64,000 nucleotides of DNA from assembly GCF_964332355.1 (NCBI RefSeq), contig NZ_OZ201293.1, forward strand, positions 2,418,001 to 2,482,000, written 5' to 3'. The notes under the pieces are model-generated. The model made no database searches. It saw only the letters and a list, made by a program, of their open reading frames with translations, and was not told the DNA's origin. Position 1 is the stretch's first letter. Each line of letters begins with the position of its first letter. A program made the translations under genes and the position numbers. Below are positions 25,150 through 34,384 of the stretch, piece by piece. Source of the DNA: Imbroritus primus. GTDB taxonomy: Bacteria > Pseudomonadota > Gammaproteobacteria > Burkholderiales > Burkholderiaceae.

Positions 25150-26282
25150 GCCGGACCGATTCCCTGGAAATTCTCCTGCGCCTTGGCGAGGTCACTGACC
25201 GGACGCATATTGGCCTTTTGCGCCGCCGCGAAGGTCAGCATGCGGTCGATACAGGTGTGGGCCTGACGGCCGATCTCCGGATCGACATGGATCTCGTTTC
25301 TGCCGGTTTCCAGCACCTCGGCCAGATTGGTGAGCGCATTCATCGCCATCCACGGGCAATGTGCGCAGCTCTTGCAGGTGGCACCATTCCCGGCGGTCGG
25401 AGCATCAATGAATGTCTTGCCCGGCGCCGCCATGCGCATCTTGTGCAGGATGCCGTTGTCGGTCGCGACGATAAACTCCCTGGCATCGAGAGTCTGGGCA
25501 GCAGCGATCAGTTGCGAGGTCGAGCCAACCACGTCTGCTTGCGCCACCACGGCTTCCGGCGATTCCGGATGGACCAGCACCTTGGCGCCGGGATGCTCGG
25601 CACGCAGGATATCGAGTTCGACACTCTTGAATTCATCATGCACCAGGCACGAGCCCTGCCACAACAGCATGTCGGCACCGGTCTGCTTCTGGATATAACT
25701 GCCCAGATGACGGTCAGGCGCCCACAGGATTTTTTCGCCGCGCTCATGCAGGTGCTGCACGATCTGCAAGCCGATGCTCGATGTCACCATCCAGTCCGCG
25801 CGCGCCTTCACGGCGGCACTCGTGTTGGCGTAGACCACCACGGTACGGTCCGGGTGGGCGTCACAGAAAGCCGCGAACTCATCGGCCGGGCAACCGAGGT
25901 CGAGCGAACAGGTCGCATCGAGGTCGGGCATCAGGATGGTCTTTTCCGGGCTCAGGATCTTGGCGGTCTCGCCCATGAAGCGCACCCCCGCAACCACCAA
26001 GGTCTGCGCCGGATGGTCGCGGCCGAAGCGCGCCATCTCGAGGGAATCGGAGACACAGCCGCCGGTTTCCTCGGCCAGGTCCTGCAGGTCGGCATCCACG
26101 TAATAGTGGGCTACGAGCACCGCATTGCGCTCCTTCAGCAGCGTGCGGATACGGGCCTTGAGCGCCTCGCGCTCATCACGGGTCAGTGCCGGCGGCACCT
26201 TGGCCCAGGCATGCGCTACGCAGGCTGCACCGCCCTGGTCGGGCTTGTCGAAAGTTACAGTTTTGATGGATTGTGGGGTCAT
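25146..26282 (-). CDS. nadA: Quinolinate synthase A
   Basis: A 378-residue [4Fe-4S] enzyme that condenses iminoaspartate with dihydroxyacetone phosphate to quinolinate. Visible are LVAHYYVDADLQDLAEETGG, VAGVRFMGETAKIL, cluster-ligand candidates in ATCSLDLGCP and CKSCAHCPWM, and LVHPESPEAVV. I place the start at ATG 26282, with GGAG seven bases upstream; the frame is open 17 codons further to 26333 without a ribosome site. It heads the nadA-nadC operon. Confidence 0.94.
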   Translation of the reverse strand: MTPQSIKTVTFDKPDQGGAACVAHAWAKVPPALTRDEREALKARIRTLLKERNAVLVAHYYVDADLQDLAEETGGCVSDSLEMARFGRDHPAQTLVVAGVRFMGETAKILSPEKTILMPDLDATCSLDLGCPADEFAAFCDAHPDRTVVVYANTSAAVKARADWMVTSSIGLQIVQHLHERGEKILWAPDRHLGSYIQKQTGADMLLWQGSCLVHDEFKSVELDILRAEHPGAKVLVHPESPEAVVAQADVVGSTSQLIAAAQTLDAREFIVATDNGILHKMRMAAPGKTFIDAPTAGNGATCKSCAHCPWMAMNALTNLAEVLETGRNEIHVDPEIGRQAHTCIDRMLTFAAAQKANMRPVSDLAKAQENFQGIGPA

Positions 26283-26344
26283 GTCAGTCTCCGTACCGCG
26301 CCTGCATTCTGGTGCAATGCAAGATGGGGACATTGTGCCAAAAG

Positions 26345-26370
26345 AAAAGCCCCGCTGCTGCGGGGCTTTT
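26345..26370 (-). terminator. Rho-independent terminator after the desaturase gene
   Basis: An 11-bp inverted repeat AAAAGCCCCGC/GCGGGGCTTTT with a 4-base loop. Read on the minus strand it is followed by a T-rich CTTTTCTTTT, right after the desaturase stop at 26400 and before the nadA start. Confidence 0.8.
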
Positions 26371-26399
26371 AGATCGGCAGCCGCATCCCGCTGGGAACG

Positions 26400-27593
26400 T
26401 CAGGCGTACCGGCGCAGGCGGAACGAGAATTCCTGCAGCGCGTGGATGCCGCTGGCCTCGGCGCGATGGCACCAGGCCTGCAGCTTCTGCAGCAACTGCT
26501 CTCGCGTCAGGTTGGAGCGGCCCCAGATGGCGGCCAGCTCGCGGCGCATTTCGATAAACGTTTCCAGCGCCTTGCTGTGCGACACGATCTGGCTCAACTG
26601 CTCGCGCTGCGGCGGCGCCAGCTTGGCCTCGTCGCGGTGGAACCATTTGCGCGCTGGCTTGAGGGCGCGGTATTCCACGACCTTGGCTTCCTTCAGCTTG
26701 GACAGCTCGTCGCGATAGACGGTCTTCAGAGCCTTGGTATACCGGGCCATCACGTCGTAGCGGTTGGCGATGATCGCTTCCAGTGTGTTGTGATCCACTG
26801 CACGCTTGTCAGCCAGCAGCTTGGCCTTGGGCGGCAGCTTCTTGACCTTGGCGAGGCCGAGCATCTCGAGGCCGCGGATATAACCCCAGCCGATGTCGAA
26901 CTCGTACCACTTGATCGAGAACTTGGCCGACGTGGCGTAGGTGTGGTGGTTGTTATGCAGTTCCTCGCCGCCGATGATGATGCCCCACGGCAGGACATTG
27001 GTCGACGCGTCCTCGCAATCGTAGTTGCGATAGCCCCAGTAGTGACCAATGCCATTGATGACGCCGGCGGCATGGATGGGGATCCACAGCATCTGCACGG
27101 CCCAGACCGTCAGGCCGATGACGCCGAACAGCGCCACGTCGACGATCAGCATGAGGCCGACGCCTTGCCAGCCGAAGCGGCTGTAGACGTTCCGCTCGAC
27201 CCAGTCATCCGGCGTACCGTGACCGAACTTCGCGAGCGTCTCGGCATTCTTGGCTTCCTCGCGGTACAGCTCGGCGCCTTCCAGCAGCACCTTGCGGATG
27301 CCGCGGGTCTGCGGGCTGTGCGGATCGTCCTCGGTCTCGCACTTGGCGTGGTGCTTGCGGTGAATCGAGGCCCACTCCTTGGTGACCATGCCCGTGGTCA
27401 GCCACAGCCAGGCGCGGAAGAAGTGCGCGGGAATGGGATGCAGGTCCAGCGCACGGTGTGCCTGGCAGCGATGCAGGTAAATCGTGACCCCGAGGATGGT
27501 GATATGGGTCATCACCAGGGTGTAAATCAGAATCTGCCACCAGCTCCAGTCAAGCAGACCGTTGGCCATCCAGTTCAGCATAGCGTCGAACAA
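26400..27593 (-). CDS. Acyl-CoA/fatty-acid desaturase (delta-9 type)
   Basis: A 397-residue membrane di-iron desaturase. The three histidine boxes are present: HRCQAH (residues ~41-46), HRKHH (~78-82) and HNNHH (~215-219). Hydrophobic segments lie before box 1 and between boxes 2 and 3. It would put a double bond into a saturated acyl chain at the inner membrane to adjust fluidity. The C-terminal ~150 residues are a soluble helical extension (LKTVYRDELSKLKEAKVVEY) common in Burkholderiaceae members. It is monocistronic, with its own terminator. Confidence 0.88.
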   Translation of the reverse strand: MFDAMLNWMANGLLDWSWWQILIYTLVMTHITILGVTIYLHRCQAHRALDLHPIPAHFFRAWLWLTTGMVTKEWASIHRKHHAKCETEDDPHSPQTRGIRKVLLEGAELYREEAKNAETLAKFGHGTPDDWVERNVYSRFGWQGVGLMLIVDVALFGVIGLTVWAVQMLWIPIHAAGVINGIGHYWGYRNYDCEDASTNVLPWGIIIGGEELHNNHHTYATSAKFSIKWYEFDIGWGYIRGLEMLGLAKVKKLPPKAKLLADKRAVDHNTLEAIIANRYDVMARYTKALKTVYRDELSKLKEAKVVEYRALKPARKWFHRDEAKLAPPQREQLSQIVSHSKALETFIEMRRELAAIWGRSNLTREQLLQKLQAWCHRAEASGIHALQEFSFRLRRYA

Positions 27594-27988
27594 TACGTTC
27601 TCCGTTCAATCAGATCAAAGGTGGTTCCGGGATGTCACCCCGCGGAACCGGCATCAGCGGGCCCAAAAGAATGGCCCAATCAATGATTGCCACGATTTTC
27701 CGCTGCGCTTCATTGCGCGCTCGTTCTGGCGCCAGGCCCGGTCAACCGGTATGGCGCGATCAGCGGGGTAACAGGCGGCGCGTGAACCGCGCCTGCCGGA
27801 AACGCTGCAATCAAGCGTTCCCCTGTAAGAGACAACCAGCCCCGCAAGGCGGGCCAGCCGCATGATCCCGGCTGGGCGGATTGTACCCGACCCGCAGGCC
27901 GATACCATCCGTTTTTGTCCCGATTTTGACGGGAATCAAGGCCGATCGTTCCCAAGAGTGGTTCCGGCCGTTGCATCCTTGCAACCCG
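27594..27988. other. 395-bp intergenic region, desaturase upstream region
   Basis: No gene is seen here. It holds an inverted repeat GGTTCC...GGAACC (27623-27628 and 27644-27649) about 30 bp upstream of the desaturase ATG, which could be an operator or 5' mRNA hairpin. The part near 27860-27960 is less GC-rich and could carry the downstream end of the mechanosensitive-channel transcript. No clear promoter hexamers stand out. Confidence 0.4.
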
Positions 27989-29356
27989 TTATTCTACAGG
28001 GTCTGGCGCCTGCCTCGGTAACACGCCCGAAGGCGGCCCAGGCTGCACATTTTGAGCAACAGGTTCCAGCATGCGCAATTCGCGCTGCGGATAGGGAATA
28101 TCTATGCCTTCGTCCCGGAACCGGCGCCAGATTGCCCGGTTGAGCGCCGATTGCACGCCGAGCTTGCCGTTCTGCGGATCGCCAATCGAGCAGCCCAGCT
28201 CATATTCGATGCCGCTGTCCGCGAAACTCACCAGGAATGCCGCAGGTGCGGGTTCCGCCAGCACACGCGGCACGTCCTTTACGCAACTCAGCAGCACCTC
28301 CAGCACGCGCTCCGGATCCGCACTGTAGGCGGCCTGGACCCGCACCGCGACCCGCACGTTGGTATTGCTGAAGGAATGGTTCTGCACCACCTGGGACACC
28401 AGCAGCTCGTTGGGCACCAGCGTCTCGCCGTCGCCATGGCGCACCACGGTATAGCGTGTGCGGATCTGCGCCACCGAGCCGGTGAACTTGTCCACGGTGA
28501 TCATGTCGCCAAGACGCAGCGAACGGTCAAGCAGCAGGATGAAGCCCGACACGTAGTTGCTGGCGATCTTCTGCAAGCCCAGCCCGAGGCCGACACCGAG
28601 CGCCCCGCCAAACACCGACAGCACAGTCAGGTCGATGCCCACGAGTGACAGGCTGAGCAGTACCGACACCAGCAGCAGCAACGCCTTGCTGAGGCGGATC
28701 AGCACCACCTTGAGGTTATTGTCGAGCGAGCGCGCGCCGGTCAGGCGTTCTTCGAGGAAGGAGCCGAACCACATCGCAACGAGCACCGTGACCAGGATCC
28801 ACACGAATCCGGCCAGCATGCTGGCGAGGTTGACCTTGCTGGCGCCGATCGAAAACTGGACCGCCTGCATCCACGCCACGACTTCATTCAGCACGCCGAA
28901 GACATAGAGGATCATGCCGACCCACACCAGCGTCGTCACCACCTTTTCAAGGAAGCCGAGCATGTGCGAGAGCTTGCCGTTGGCCGACAGGACCCGCCGC
29001 AGCACATAGAACACGCCGTACAGGAAGGCGATGCCGAACAACGGCACCAGGGCCAGGCGCAGCACGCTGACGGGCATGACCCATTCGAGCCCGAACCGCG
29101 CCGCCAGCACCAGCAACCCGCCCAGCAAGGGGAAGATCGACTTCTGCAGGCTGGCCATGGCGAAGCGCAGGGCAAACCCGCGCGACTCGAACGCGGTGCG
29201 CAGGCGCCCCGCCACCGGGCGCGACAACCCCCAGGCGACCAGCAGGCAGGCCGCCAGTACAACGAGTTGCCAGATGAAGCCCGGCCCCTTGAAATCGGTC
29301 AGGAGGTCACGAACCATCTGCCCGAAAATCAGGTTTGTCGCGTCAGTTGCATCCAT
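27989..29356 (-). CDS. MscS-family mechanosensitive ion channel
   Basis: A 455-residue inner-membrane protein with about six hydrophobic segments in residues ~25-270. The MscS pore helix and beta domain follow: FGGALGVGLGLGLQKIASNY, FILLLDRSLRLGDMITVD and GTVRHGDGETLVPNELL-like sequence with the VAQIRTRYTVV strand. It resembles the longer YnaI/YbdG-like channels that release osmolytes on hypo-osmotic shock. The C-terminal alpha/beta domain ends in IPYPQREL. It is followed on the same strand by no close gene. Confidence 0.88.
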   Translation of the reverse strand: MDATDATNLIFGQMVRDLLTDFKGPGFIWQLVVLAACLLVAWGLSRPVAGRLRTAFESRGFALRFAMASLQKSIFPLLGGLLVLAARFGLEWVMPVSVLRLALVPLFGIAFLYGVFYVLRRVLSANGKLSHMLGFLEKVVTTLVWVGMILYVFGVLNEVVAWMQAVQFSIGASKVNLASMLAGFVWILVTVLVAMWFGSFLEERLTGARSLDNNLKVVLIRLSKALLLLVSVLLSLSLVGIDLTVLSVFGGALGVGLGLGLQKIASNYVSGFILLLDRSLRLGDMITVDKFTGSVAQIRTRYTVVRHGDGETLVPNELLVSQVVQNHSFSNTNVRVAVRVQAAYSADPERVLEVLLSCVKDVPRVLAEPAPAAFLVSFADSGIEYELGCSIGDPQNGKLGVQSALNRAIWRRFRDEGIDIPYPQRELRMLEPVAQNVQPGPPSGVLPRQAPDPVE

Positions 29357-29395
29357 CCCCTGGTATTCCCTCGTCAGACAGGCACCTTGAGCCGG

Positions 29396-30811
29396 TTACC
29401 GGCTCTCGGCTGCTTCATCGACGGCACCTGCCCCCGCCTCCACCACCTCGGTTGCCGGCCCCACAGCCTCGCCAGCCGTCTGCGGCACGCGTTCCAGCAC
29501 CGCGGCAAAGAACCCGTCGGTGCCATGCACATTGGGGTACAGCTCGAGCCAGTCGCCCATCTCCAGCGCGATCTTCTGCTCGGCCAGCACCGCGCCGGCC
29601 GGCTTCAGAACGAACTGCGGATGCTGCGCCAGGAAATCCTGCACGATCTGCTGGTTCTCGCGCGCCAGCACACTGCAGGTGGCGTACACCAGCCGTCCGC
29701 CCGGCTTCACCAGGCGCGCTGCGGACGCCAGGATGGCGGCCTGCTTGGCATTGAGCTCAGTAATACTCTGTGGCGTCTGGCGCCATTTCAGATCCGGATT
29801 TCGGCGCAGCGTGCCAAGGCCGCTGCAGGGCGCGTCCACCAGCACGCGGTCGATCTTGCCGGCCAGGCGCTTGATCTTGGCATCCTGCTCGCTGTCAATC
29901 AGTACGGGATGGACGTTCGACAGCCCGCTACGTGCGAGGCGCGGCTTGAGGTTGGCCAGACGCTTCTCGGAAACATCGAAGGCATAGAGCCGGCCCGTCG
30001 AACGCATCAGGGCGCCAATGCCAAGCGTCTTGCCGCCCGCGCCCGCGCAGAAGTCGACCACCATCTCGCCACGGCGCGGAGCCAGCAGATGGCACAGCAA
30101 CTGGCTGCCCTCATCTTGTACCTCGACGAAGCCATCCTTGAACAGCGGCAGGGCCTGTAGCGCTGGCTTGCCCTGCATGCGGATCCCGAGCGGCGCCAGC
30201 GGCGTGGCCTCCGCGCCGAAGCCAGCTTCCGCCAGCGCGGCCATGACGGCGTCACGGTCGCTCTTGAGCGTATTGACGCGCAGATCAAGCGGCGCACTGT
30301 CGATGCTGGCGCGCGCCAGCGCTTCCGTGAACGCCTCGCCGTACTGGCCGATCAGCGCTTCAAACAGCCAGTCGGGCAGATTGCTACGCACCCGTGCCGG
30401 CAGGCTGGCCCGTTCGATCATGCCGATGCGCTCGAGCCATGCGGCCTCATCACCGGCCAGATAAGCCTTGATCCCCTCCGGACCGCGCGTGACCCACAGG
30501 CCGAGCAGCGCGAGACGATGCTCGGTACTGCCGCTCCCGCCGGTGGCGTACTGCGCGAACTCGGCGCGGCGGCGCAGCACCGCGAACACTGCTTCGGCAA
30601 TGATGCCGCGCTCGCGATGCCCGAGTTTCGGGTTTTCGCGGAAATAGTGGCTGACCACGGCATCCGCCGGCGAAACGAAGCGCATGACCTTACCGATCAG
30701 GCGTTCGACATGCTGCAGCAAGGTCGCGGGGCCTGCCGCCTGCCGCACCTGGCGGCCACGGTCGCTGCCCGGACGACGGCTGACCGGCGATTTCTTTCGA
30801 TGCTGACTCAT
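29396..30811 (-). CDS. RsmB-type RNA m5C methyltransferase
   Basis: A 471-residue SAM-dependent RNA cytosine-C5 methyltransferase of the RsmB/NOP2 family. An N-terminal helical domain (residues ~30-110) precedes a PUA/ferredoxin-like part and the Rossmann core. Catalytic features are the SAM motif VVDFCAGAGGKTL, the DAPCSGLGTLRRNPDLKW loop and the second cysteine motif YATCSVL. The usual target of RsmB is C967 of 16S rRNA; specificity here is inferred. Its ATG overlaps the purN stop by 4 bp, so purN and this gene form one unit. Confidence 0.88.
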   Translation of the reverse strand: MSQHRKKSPVSRRPGSDRGRQVRQAAGPATLLQHVERLIGKVMRFVSPADAVVSHYFRENPKLGHRERGIIAEAVFAVLRRRAEFAQYATGGSGSTEHRLALLGLWVTRGPEGIKAYLAGDEAAWLERIGMIERASLPARVRSNLPDWLFEALIGQYGEAFTEALARASIDSAPLDLRVNTLKSDRDAVMAALAEAGFGAEATPLAPLGIRMQGKPALQALPLFKDGFVEVQDEGSQLLCHLLAPRRGEMVVDFCAGAGGKTLGIGALMRSTGRLYAFDVSEKRLANLKPRLARSGLSNVHPVLIDSEQDAKIKRLAGKIDRVLVDAPCSGLGTLRRNPDLKWRQTPQSITELNAKQAAILASAARLVKPGGRLVYATCSVLARENQQIVQDFLAQHPQFVLKPAGAVLAEQKIALEMGDWLELYPNVHGTDGFFAAVLERVPQTAGEAVGPATEVVEAGAGAVDEAAESR

Positions 30812-31455
30812 GCTGCGCCCTCCCCGGCCATGACAAGCAACTGCGGCTCCGGCGGTGTCACCTGCACCACGCCGGCCACCACCTGCAGACGATCCTCGAT
30901 GGCCCAGCGGACGGCACGCGGATAGATACGATGTTCAAGCGCCAGCACGCGGCCGGCCAGCGACTCTTCGGTGTCGGACGGCAACACGTCGAGCACGCCC
31001 TGGATCACGATCGGGCCATGATCCAGCTCTGGCGTGACGAAATGCACCGAGGCGCCATGCACCTTGACACCGGCCTCGAGTGCGCGCGCATGCGTGTGCA
31101 GTCCCGGAAAGCCCGGCAGCAGCGAAGGATGAATATTGATCATGCGCCCCACGTAGCGTTCGACAAAGCCGGGAGTCAGGATGCGCATGAAGCCCGCCAG
31201 CACGACGAGGTCCGGCGCATAACCGTCGATCAGGTCGGCCAGCGCGGCATCGAAAGCCTCACGTGTGGCATGGTCGCGGTGGCTCAGCACGGCCACGGGA
31301 ATGCCACGGGCGGCGGCCGTCGCAAGGCCACCGGCCTCGGCGCGGTTCGAGATCACCGCCGCGATGCGCGCCGGCCAGCGCTCGGTTTCACAAGCCCGGG
31401 CGATGGCTTCCATATTGGAGCCTACGCCGGAAATAAGTATCACAATGTTTTTCAT
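30808..31455 (-). CDS. purN: Phosphoribosylglycinamide formyltransferase
   Basis: A 215-residue GART transferase adding a formyl group from 10-formyl-THF to GAR in purine synthesis. Visible are the ISGVGSNMEAI start, the catalytic INIHPSLLPGFPG segment (Asn and His of the active site), VHGASVHFV and DHGPIVIQ with the conserved Asp. Length is normal. It heads a purN-rsmB operon with a 4-bp overlap. Confidence 0.95.
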   Translation of the reverse strand: MKNIVILISGVGSNMEAIARACETERWPARIAAVISNRAEAGGLATAAARGIPVAVLSHRDHATREAFDAALADLIDGYAPDLVVLAGFMRILTPGFVERYVGRMINIHPSLLPGFPGLHTHARALEAGVKVHGASVHFVTPELDHGPIVIQGVLDVLPSDTEESLAGRVLALEHRIYPRAVRWAIEDRLQVVAGVVQVTPPEPQLLVMAGEGAA

Positions 31456-31540
31456 CGGCGCATTCTACCAAGCCGCTCTCCCTCGGGACCGATGTTTTAT
31501 TGCGATCCGACCGTGGTGCATTGAAGTGCTCGGCCCCCTC

Positions 31541-31557
31541 TGTTACAGTTCGTAACA
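31541..31557. promoter_or_regulatory. Palindrome TGTTAC-N5-GTAACA between purN and a response-regulator gene
   Basis: A perfect 6-bp inverted repeat TGTTAC/GTAACA around AGTTC lies in the 188-bp divergent gap, about 85 bp from each start codon. Half-sites of this kind bind OmpR-type and other dimeric regulators. Which of the two genes it serves is unknown. Confidence 0.45.
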
Positions 31558-31643
31558 AAGGCCATGCTAGGGGGCAGATGGAAAGCTGCCCGCCATGACA
31601 ACAATACGGACATGGCAATAACGAAGCGGGAAATCAGCCAATC

Positions 31644-32294
31644 ATGCAGTCCACACCTTCCACCCTGCTGGTGGTCGACGATCACCCCATGGCGTTGTCG
31701 GGCACGACGGCCTTCCTGGCGGAGATGCTGCCGGATGTCAGCGTGCACGCGGCAGCAGGCACGCACGAGGCGCTCTCGATCATCAACCGCGGCATCAAGC
31801 CTGAAATCGTCCTGCTGGACATCTGGCTGCGCGACGGCACCGGCTTCGATGCCCTGCCCTCGCTACGCGCCCTGCTGCCCGACGCGCGCTTCATGTTCAT
31901 GTCAGCCGAGGCCACGCCGGACATCGTGGCCAAAGCCAGGGCGCTGGGTGCAGCAGGCTTCGTCGGCAAGCATCTCGATGGCGCCGCATTTGCGCGGGCC
32001 ATCCGTGAAGTGCGCCAGGGCGAAGTGTCGTTTCCCACTGCTGACACGCTGGAACAAACCCGCTCGCCGCACGACGGCATTCCTGTCACCCCGGCGGAGC
32101 TCGGGCTCACACCGCGCCAGGGCTCCGTGCTGATGCTGATCCTCGAGGGCCTGCCGAACAAATCCATCGCCCGCCGCCTCGGCCTGACGGAAAACACCGT
32201 GAAAGAACACGTCTCGGCCATCCTGCAACGCCTTGGCGTGCGGACCCGGCTGCAGATCATGTCGCGCCTGGAGCGTTTCCGCGTCCTGGCTTGA
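31644..32294 (+). CDS. NarL/FixJ-family response regulator
   Basis: A 216-residue regulator. The receiver domain shows VVDDH (D12-D13) and phospho-acceptor D59 in VLLDIWLRDG. The LuxR-type helix-turn-helix reads LTPRQGSVLMLILEGLPNKSIARRLGLTENTVKEHVSAIL near the C-terminus in successive segments. It is convergent with a hybrid histidine kinase (32331-34127), 36 bp apart, and the two probably form a signalling pair. The input signal and targets are not visible. Confidence 0.9.
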   Translation: MQSTPSTLLVVDDHPMALSGTTAFLAEMLPDVSVHAAAGTHEALSIINRGIKPEIVLLDIWLRDGTGFDALPSLRALLPDARFMFMSAEATPDIVAKARALGAAGFVGKHLDGAAFARAIREVRQGEVSFPTADTLEQTRSPHDGIPVTPAELGLTPRQGSVLMLILEGLPNKSIARRLGLTENTVKEHVSAILQRLGVRTRLQIMSRLERFRVLA

Positions 32295-32330
32295 TTCACC
32301 GGGTCGCAGCCGGAACTGCGCTGCCGCCCT

Positions 32331-34127
32331 TCAGCGTACTGTCGCCTGCCCTTCGGGCGAGGGCAACCAGCGGCGCAGCAACACACGCAAGCCATCCATG
32401 TCGATCGGCTTGGTCAACACCACATAACCCGCTTCTTCTGCCTCCAGGAAAGCGCGCGATTTCGGATCCCCGCTCAACAATGCCACATGGGCGGCCGGAT
32501 ATGCGGCATGCAGCCGCTCCATCAATTGCAGGCCATTCTCCTGTCCCGGCAAACGCAAATCGCACAGGATCACATGGGGCCGCAGGCCCCCGGCGAGCGC
32601 AGCGTCGGCACCCGTCCCATCGTCCACGCACTGCACGGTAACGCCCCATGCCTTGAGCAGCGCCAACCAGGCATCGCGCACCTGGCGGTCATCGTCGACC
32701 ACCAGGATGGTGCCCGCGAATACCGGGGTGTCGGGCGCCTTGCCGTGCTGGCGGGCAGCCTCGCTCAGCGCCGCGGGCGCCAGCTTCAGGCTGAACCAGA
32801 ACACCGAGCCCCGGCCAGGCACCGACCGCACGCCATACTGGCCCTGCATCAGCCGCACGCATTCTCGGAAGATCGCAAGCCCCAGGCCCAGGCCCTGTGA
32901 AAGATCGCGATGGGCATTCTCCACCTGGAAGTATGGCGAGAATATTTCTGCCGTATGCGTCGATGCAATGCCCACACCGGTATCCCACACTTCGATGCGC
33001 ACCTCATCGGCACGCAGCCGGCCCCGTACGATCACGCCACCGTCGGGCGTATACCGCAGGGCGTTCTGCACGAGGTTGTACAGCGCGCGCCGTAACATCA
33101 CCGGCTCCGCCAGCGCAACCAGTTGGGCTGGACGGTTACCGCGCAGTGTCAGGCCGTTGACCCGCGCATCCGCCGCGAACTGGTTCACGACCTCGTCGAT
33201 CAGCGCCGTGATATCGCACGGTACCAACTGGGGTAATTGCTTGCGCCCTTCGAGTTTGGACAGGTCGAGCAGCGAACTGAACAGAAGGTCGATGGTCTGC
33301 GTACCGGCGGCGACCTGCTCGACCAGCGGATGCAGGTCGTCGGAACGGTTGCGGGCACGCAGCGCCTCCACCAGCATGACCAGCGCGTGCACTGGCTGGC
33401 GCAAGTCATGGCTGGCAGCCGCCAGGAAGCGGGATTTCTCCTCGCTGGCTTCCAGAGCGCGCTGACGCTCCTCATAGAAGCGTCGGGCCAGTCGCCGGCT
33501 GCCGCGCTCCAGGGCGATTTCCCGGCACAGCGTGCGGTGGATGCTGAGAGCGTGATAGGCCAGTAGCCCCGCGTAGAAGAACACCAGCACCGTGACATAC
33601 GCGATCTGCTCGGGAAACGTCAGCCGGGCCACCAGGAACGCCGCCAGCAGCACAGGCGCGGCGCACAACACCAGACTGCCCGGCACAGCCGCATATGTGG
33701 AGGACGCTACCGCCAGCACGGCGAGCATCAGCACGAACAGTACGACAGTGAATTCGGACGAGACGGCATGAGCATGGAGCAGGCCGGCACTCGCCCACCC
33801 CAGGCCAATGGCGGCAGCCAGCAAGCGCATGCGCGGCCACCACCGGGCCGTATGCTCGGCAGGCGGCATATGGCGCCGCTCCTTGCGGTAACGCATGTGT
33901 ACCAGGAAGGTCAGCGCTGACAAGACCAGCATTTCCACTGTCCAGATCCACAAGGCATCAAGTGCGACGCTCTGCTGAAACCCGAGCGTGATCAGGACTG
34001 GCACGGCAACCCCGGCCAGTGCGGCAAGCGGGATCATGCGCTGGCTGGCGGCCAGCAGCTTCCCGCGCGTACGTCGATCAAGCGGGCGCGGCGACAGTGC
34101 GGCAGACAGGTCGGTCAGAAGGCCCAT
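32331..34127 (-). CDS. Hybrid sensor histidine kinase with C-terminal receiver
   Basis: A 598-residue membrane kinase. Six or so hydrophobic segments fill residues ~30-210. A short coiled coil leads to the HisKA H-box SHDLRQPVHAL (phospho-His near residue 248). The HATPase follows (NLVQNALRYTPDGG; WDTGVGI; GLGLGLAI), and a receiver domain ends the protein (VVDDD; CDLRLPG with the acceptor Asp). HDLRQP kinases often pair with a LuxR-type regulator, as here. I prefer ATG 34127; the frame is open 40 codons further upstream but that part is atypical. The membrane-bound sensor has no recognisable ligand domain. Confidence 0.88.
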   Translation of the reverse strand: MGLLTDLSAALSPRPLDRRTRGKLLAASQRMIPLAALAGVAVPVLITLGFQQSVALDALWIWTVEMLVLSALTFLVHMRYRKERRHMPPAEHTARWWPRMRLLAAAIGLGWASAGLLHAHAVSSEFTVVLFVLMLAVLAVASSTYAAVPGSLVLCAAPVLLAAFLVARLTFPEQIAYVTVLVFFYAGLLAYHALSIHRTLCREIALERGSRRLARRFYEERQRALEASEEKSRFLAAASHDLRQPVHALVMLVEALRARNRSDDLHPLVEQVAAGTQTIDLLFSSLLDLSKLEGRKQLPQLVPCDITALIDEVVNQFAADARVNGLTLRGNRPAQLVALAEPVMLRRALYNLVQNALRYTPDGGVIVRGRLRADEVRIEVWDTGVGIASTHTAEIFSPYFQVENAHRDLSQGLGLGLAIFRECVRLMQGQYGVRSVPGRGSVFWFSLKLAPAALSEAARQHGKAPDTPVFAGTILVVDDDRQVRDAWLALLKAWGVTVQCVDDGTGADAALAGGLRPHVILCDLRLPGQENGLQLMERLHAAYPAAHVALLSGDPKSRAFLEAEEAGYVVLTKPIDMDGLRVLLRRWLPSPEGQATVR

Positions 34128-34342
34128 GATCGGTACACGCGTGGGTGAAGTGCAGCAAAAACGGCAAGCGGAGGGCATGCGCCGAACGAAAAAATCCATC
34201 ATGCCGGTTTTTGCAAGTCCCGCCAACCATTCCCACCGGCTCCGCATGTGCTTTGGCCCATACTTTGGTCTGGTCTTTGATCCGCACGTCGAGCCGCCCC
34301 ATCGGCATCAGCCGGAAGCGCAGGGAATGCCGCAATCCGTTT

Positions 34343-34348
34343 TATAAT
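34343..34348 (+). promoter_or_regulatory. Perfect -10 hexamer TATAAT upstream of ribF
   Basis: TATAAT lies 36 bp before the ribF GTG start, with a short leader between. The -35 position is not convincing (GCAGGG-like), so an activator or extended recognition may be needed. No FMN riboswitch-like sequence is visible between it and ribF. Confidence 0.45.
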
Positions 34349-34384
34349 GCTCGTTTTCCCCAATCGGCCCAGCGCCCCCATCCG

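Noticed and set aside
27594..27988. Small protein genes in the desaturase-mscS gap
   Set aside because: Short open frames there have Arg/Ser/Pro-rich products, no ribosome sites and no recognisable pattern.
34128..34384. FMN riboswitch before ribF
   Set aside because: No conserved FMN-element sequence blocks are seen and the leader after the -10 is too short.
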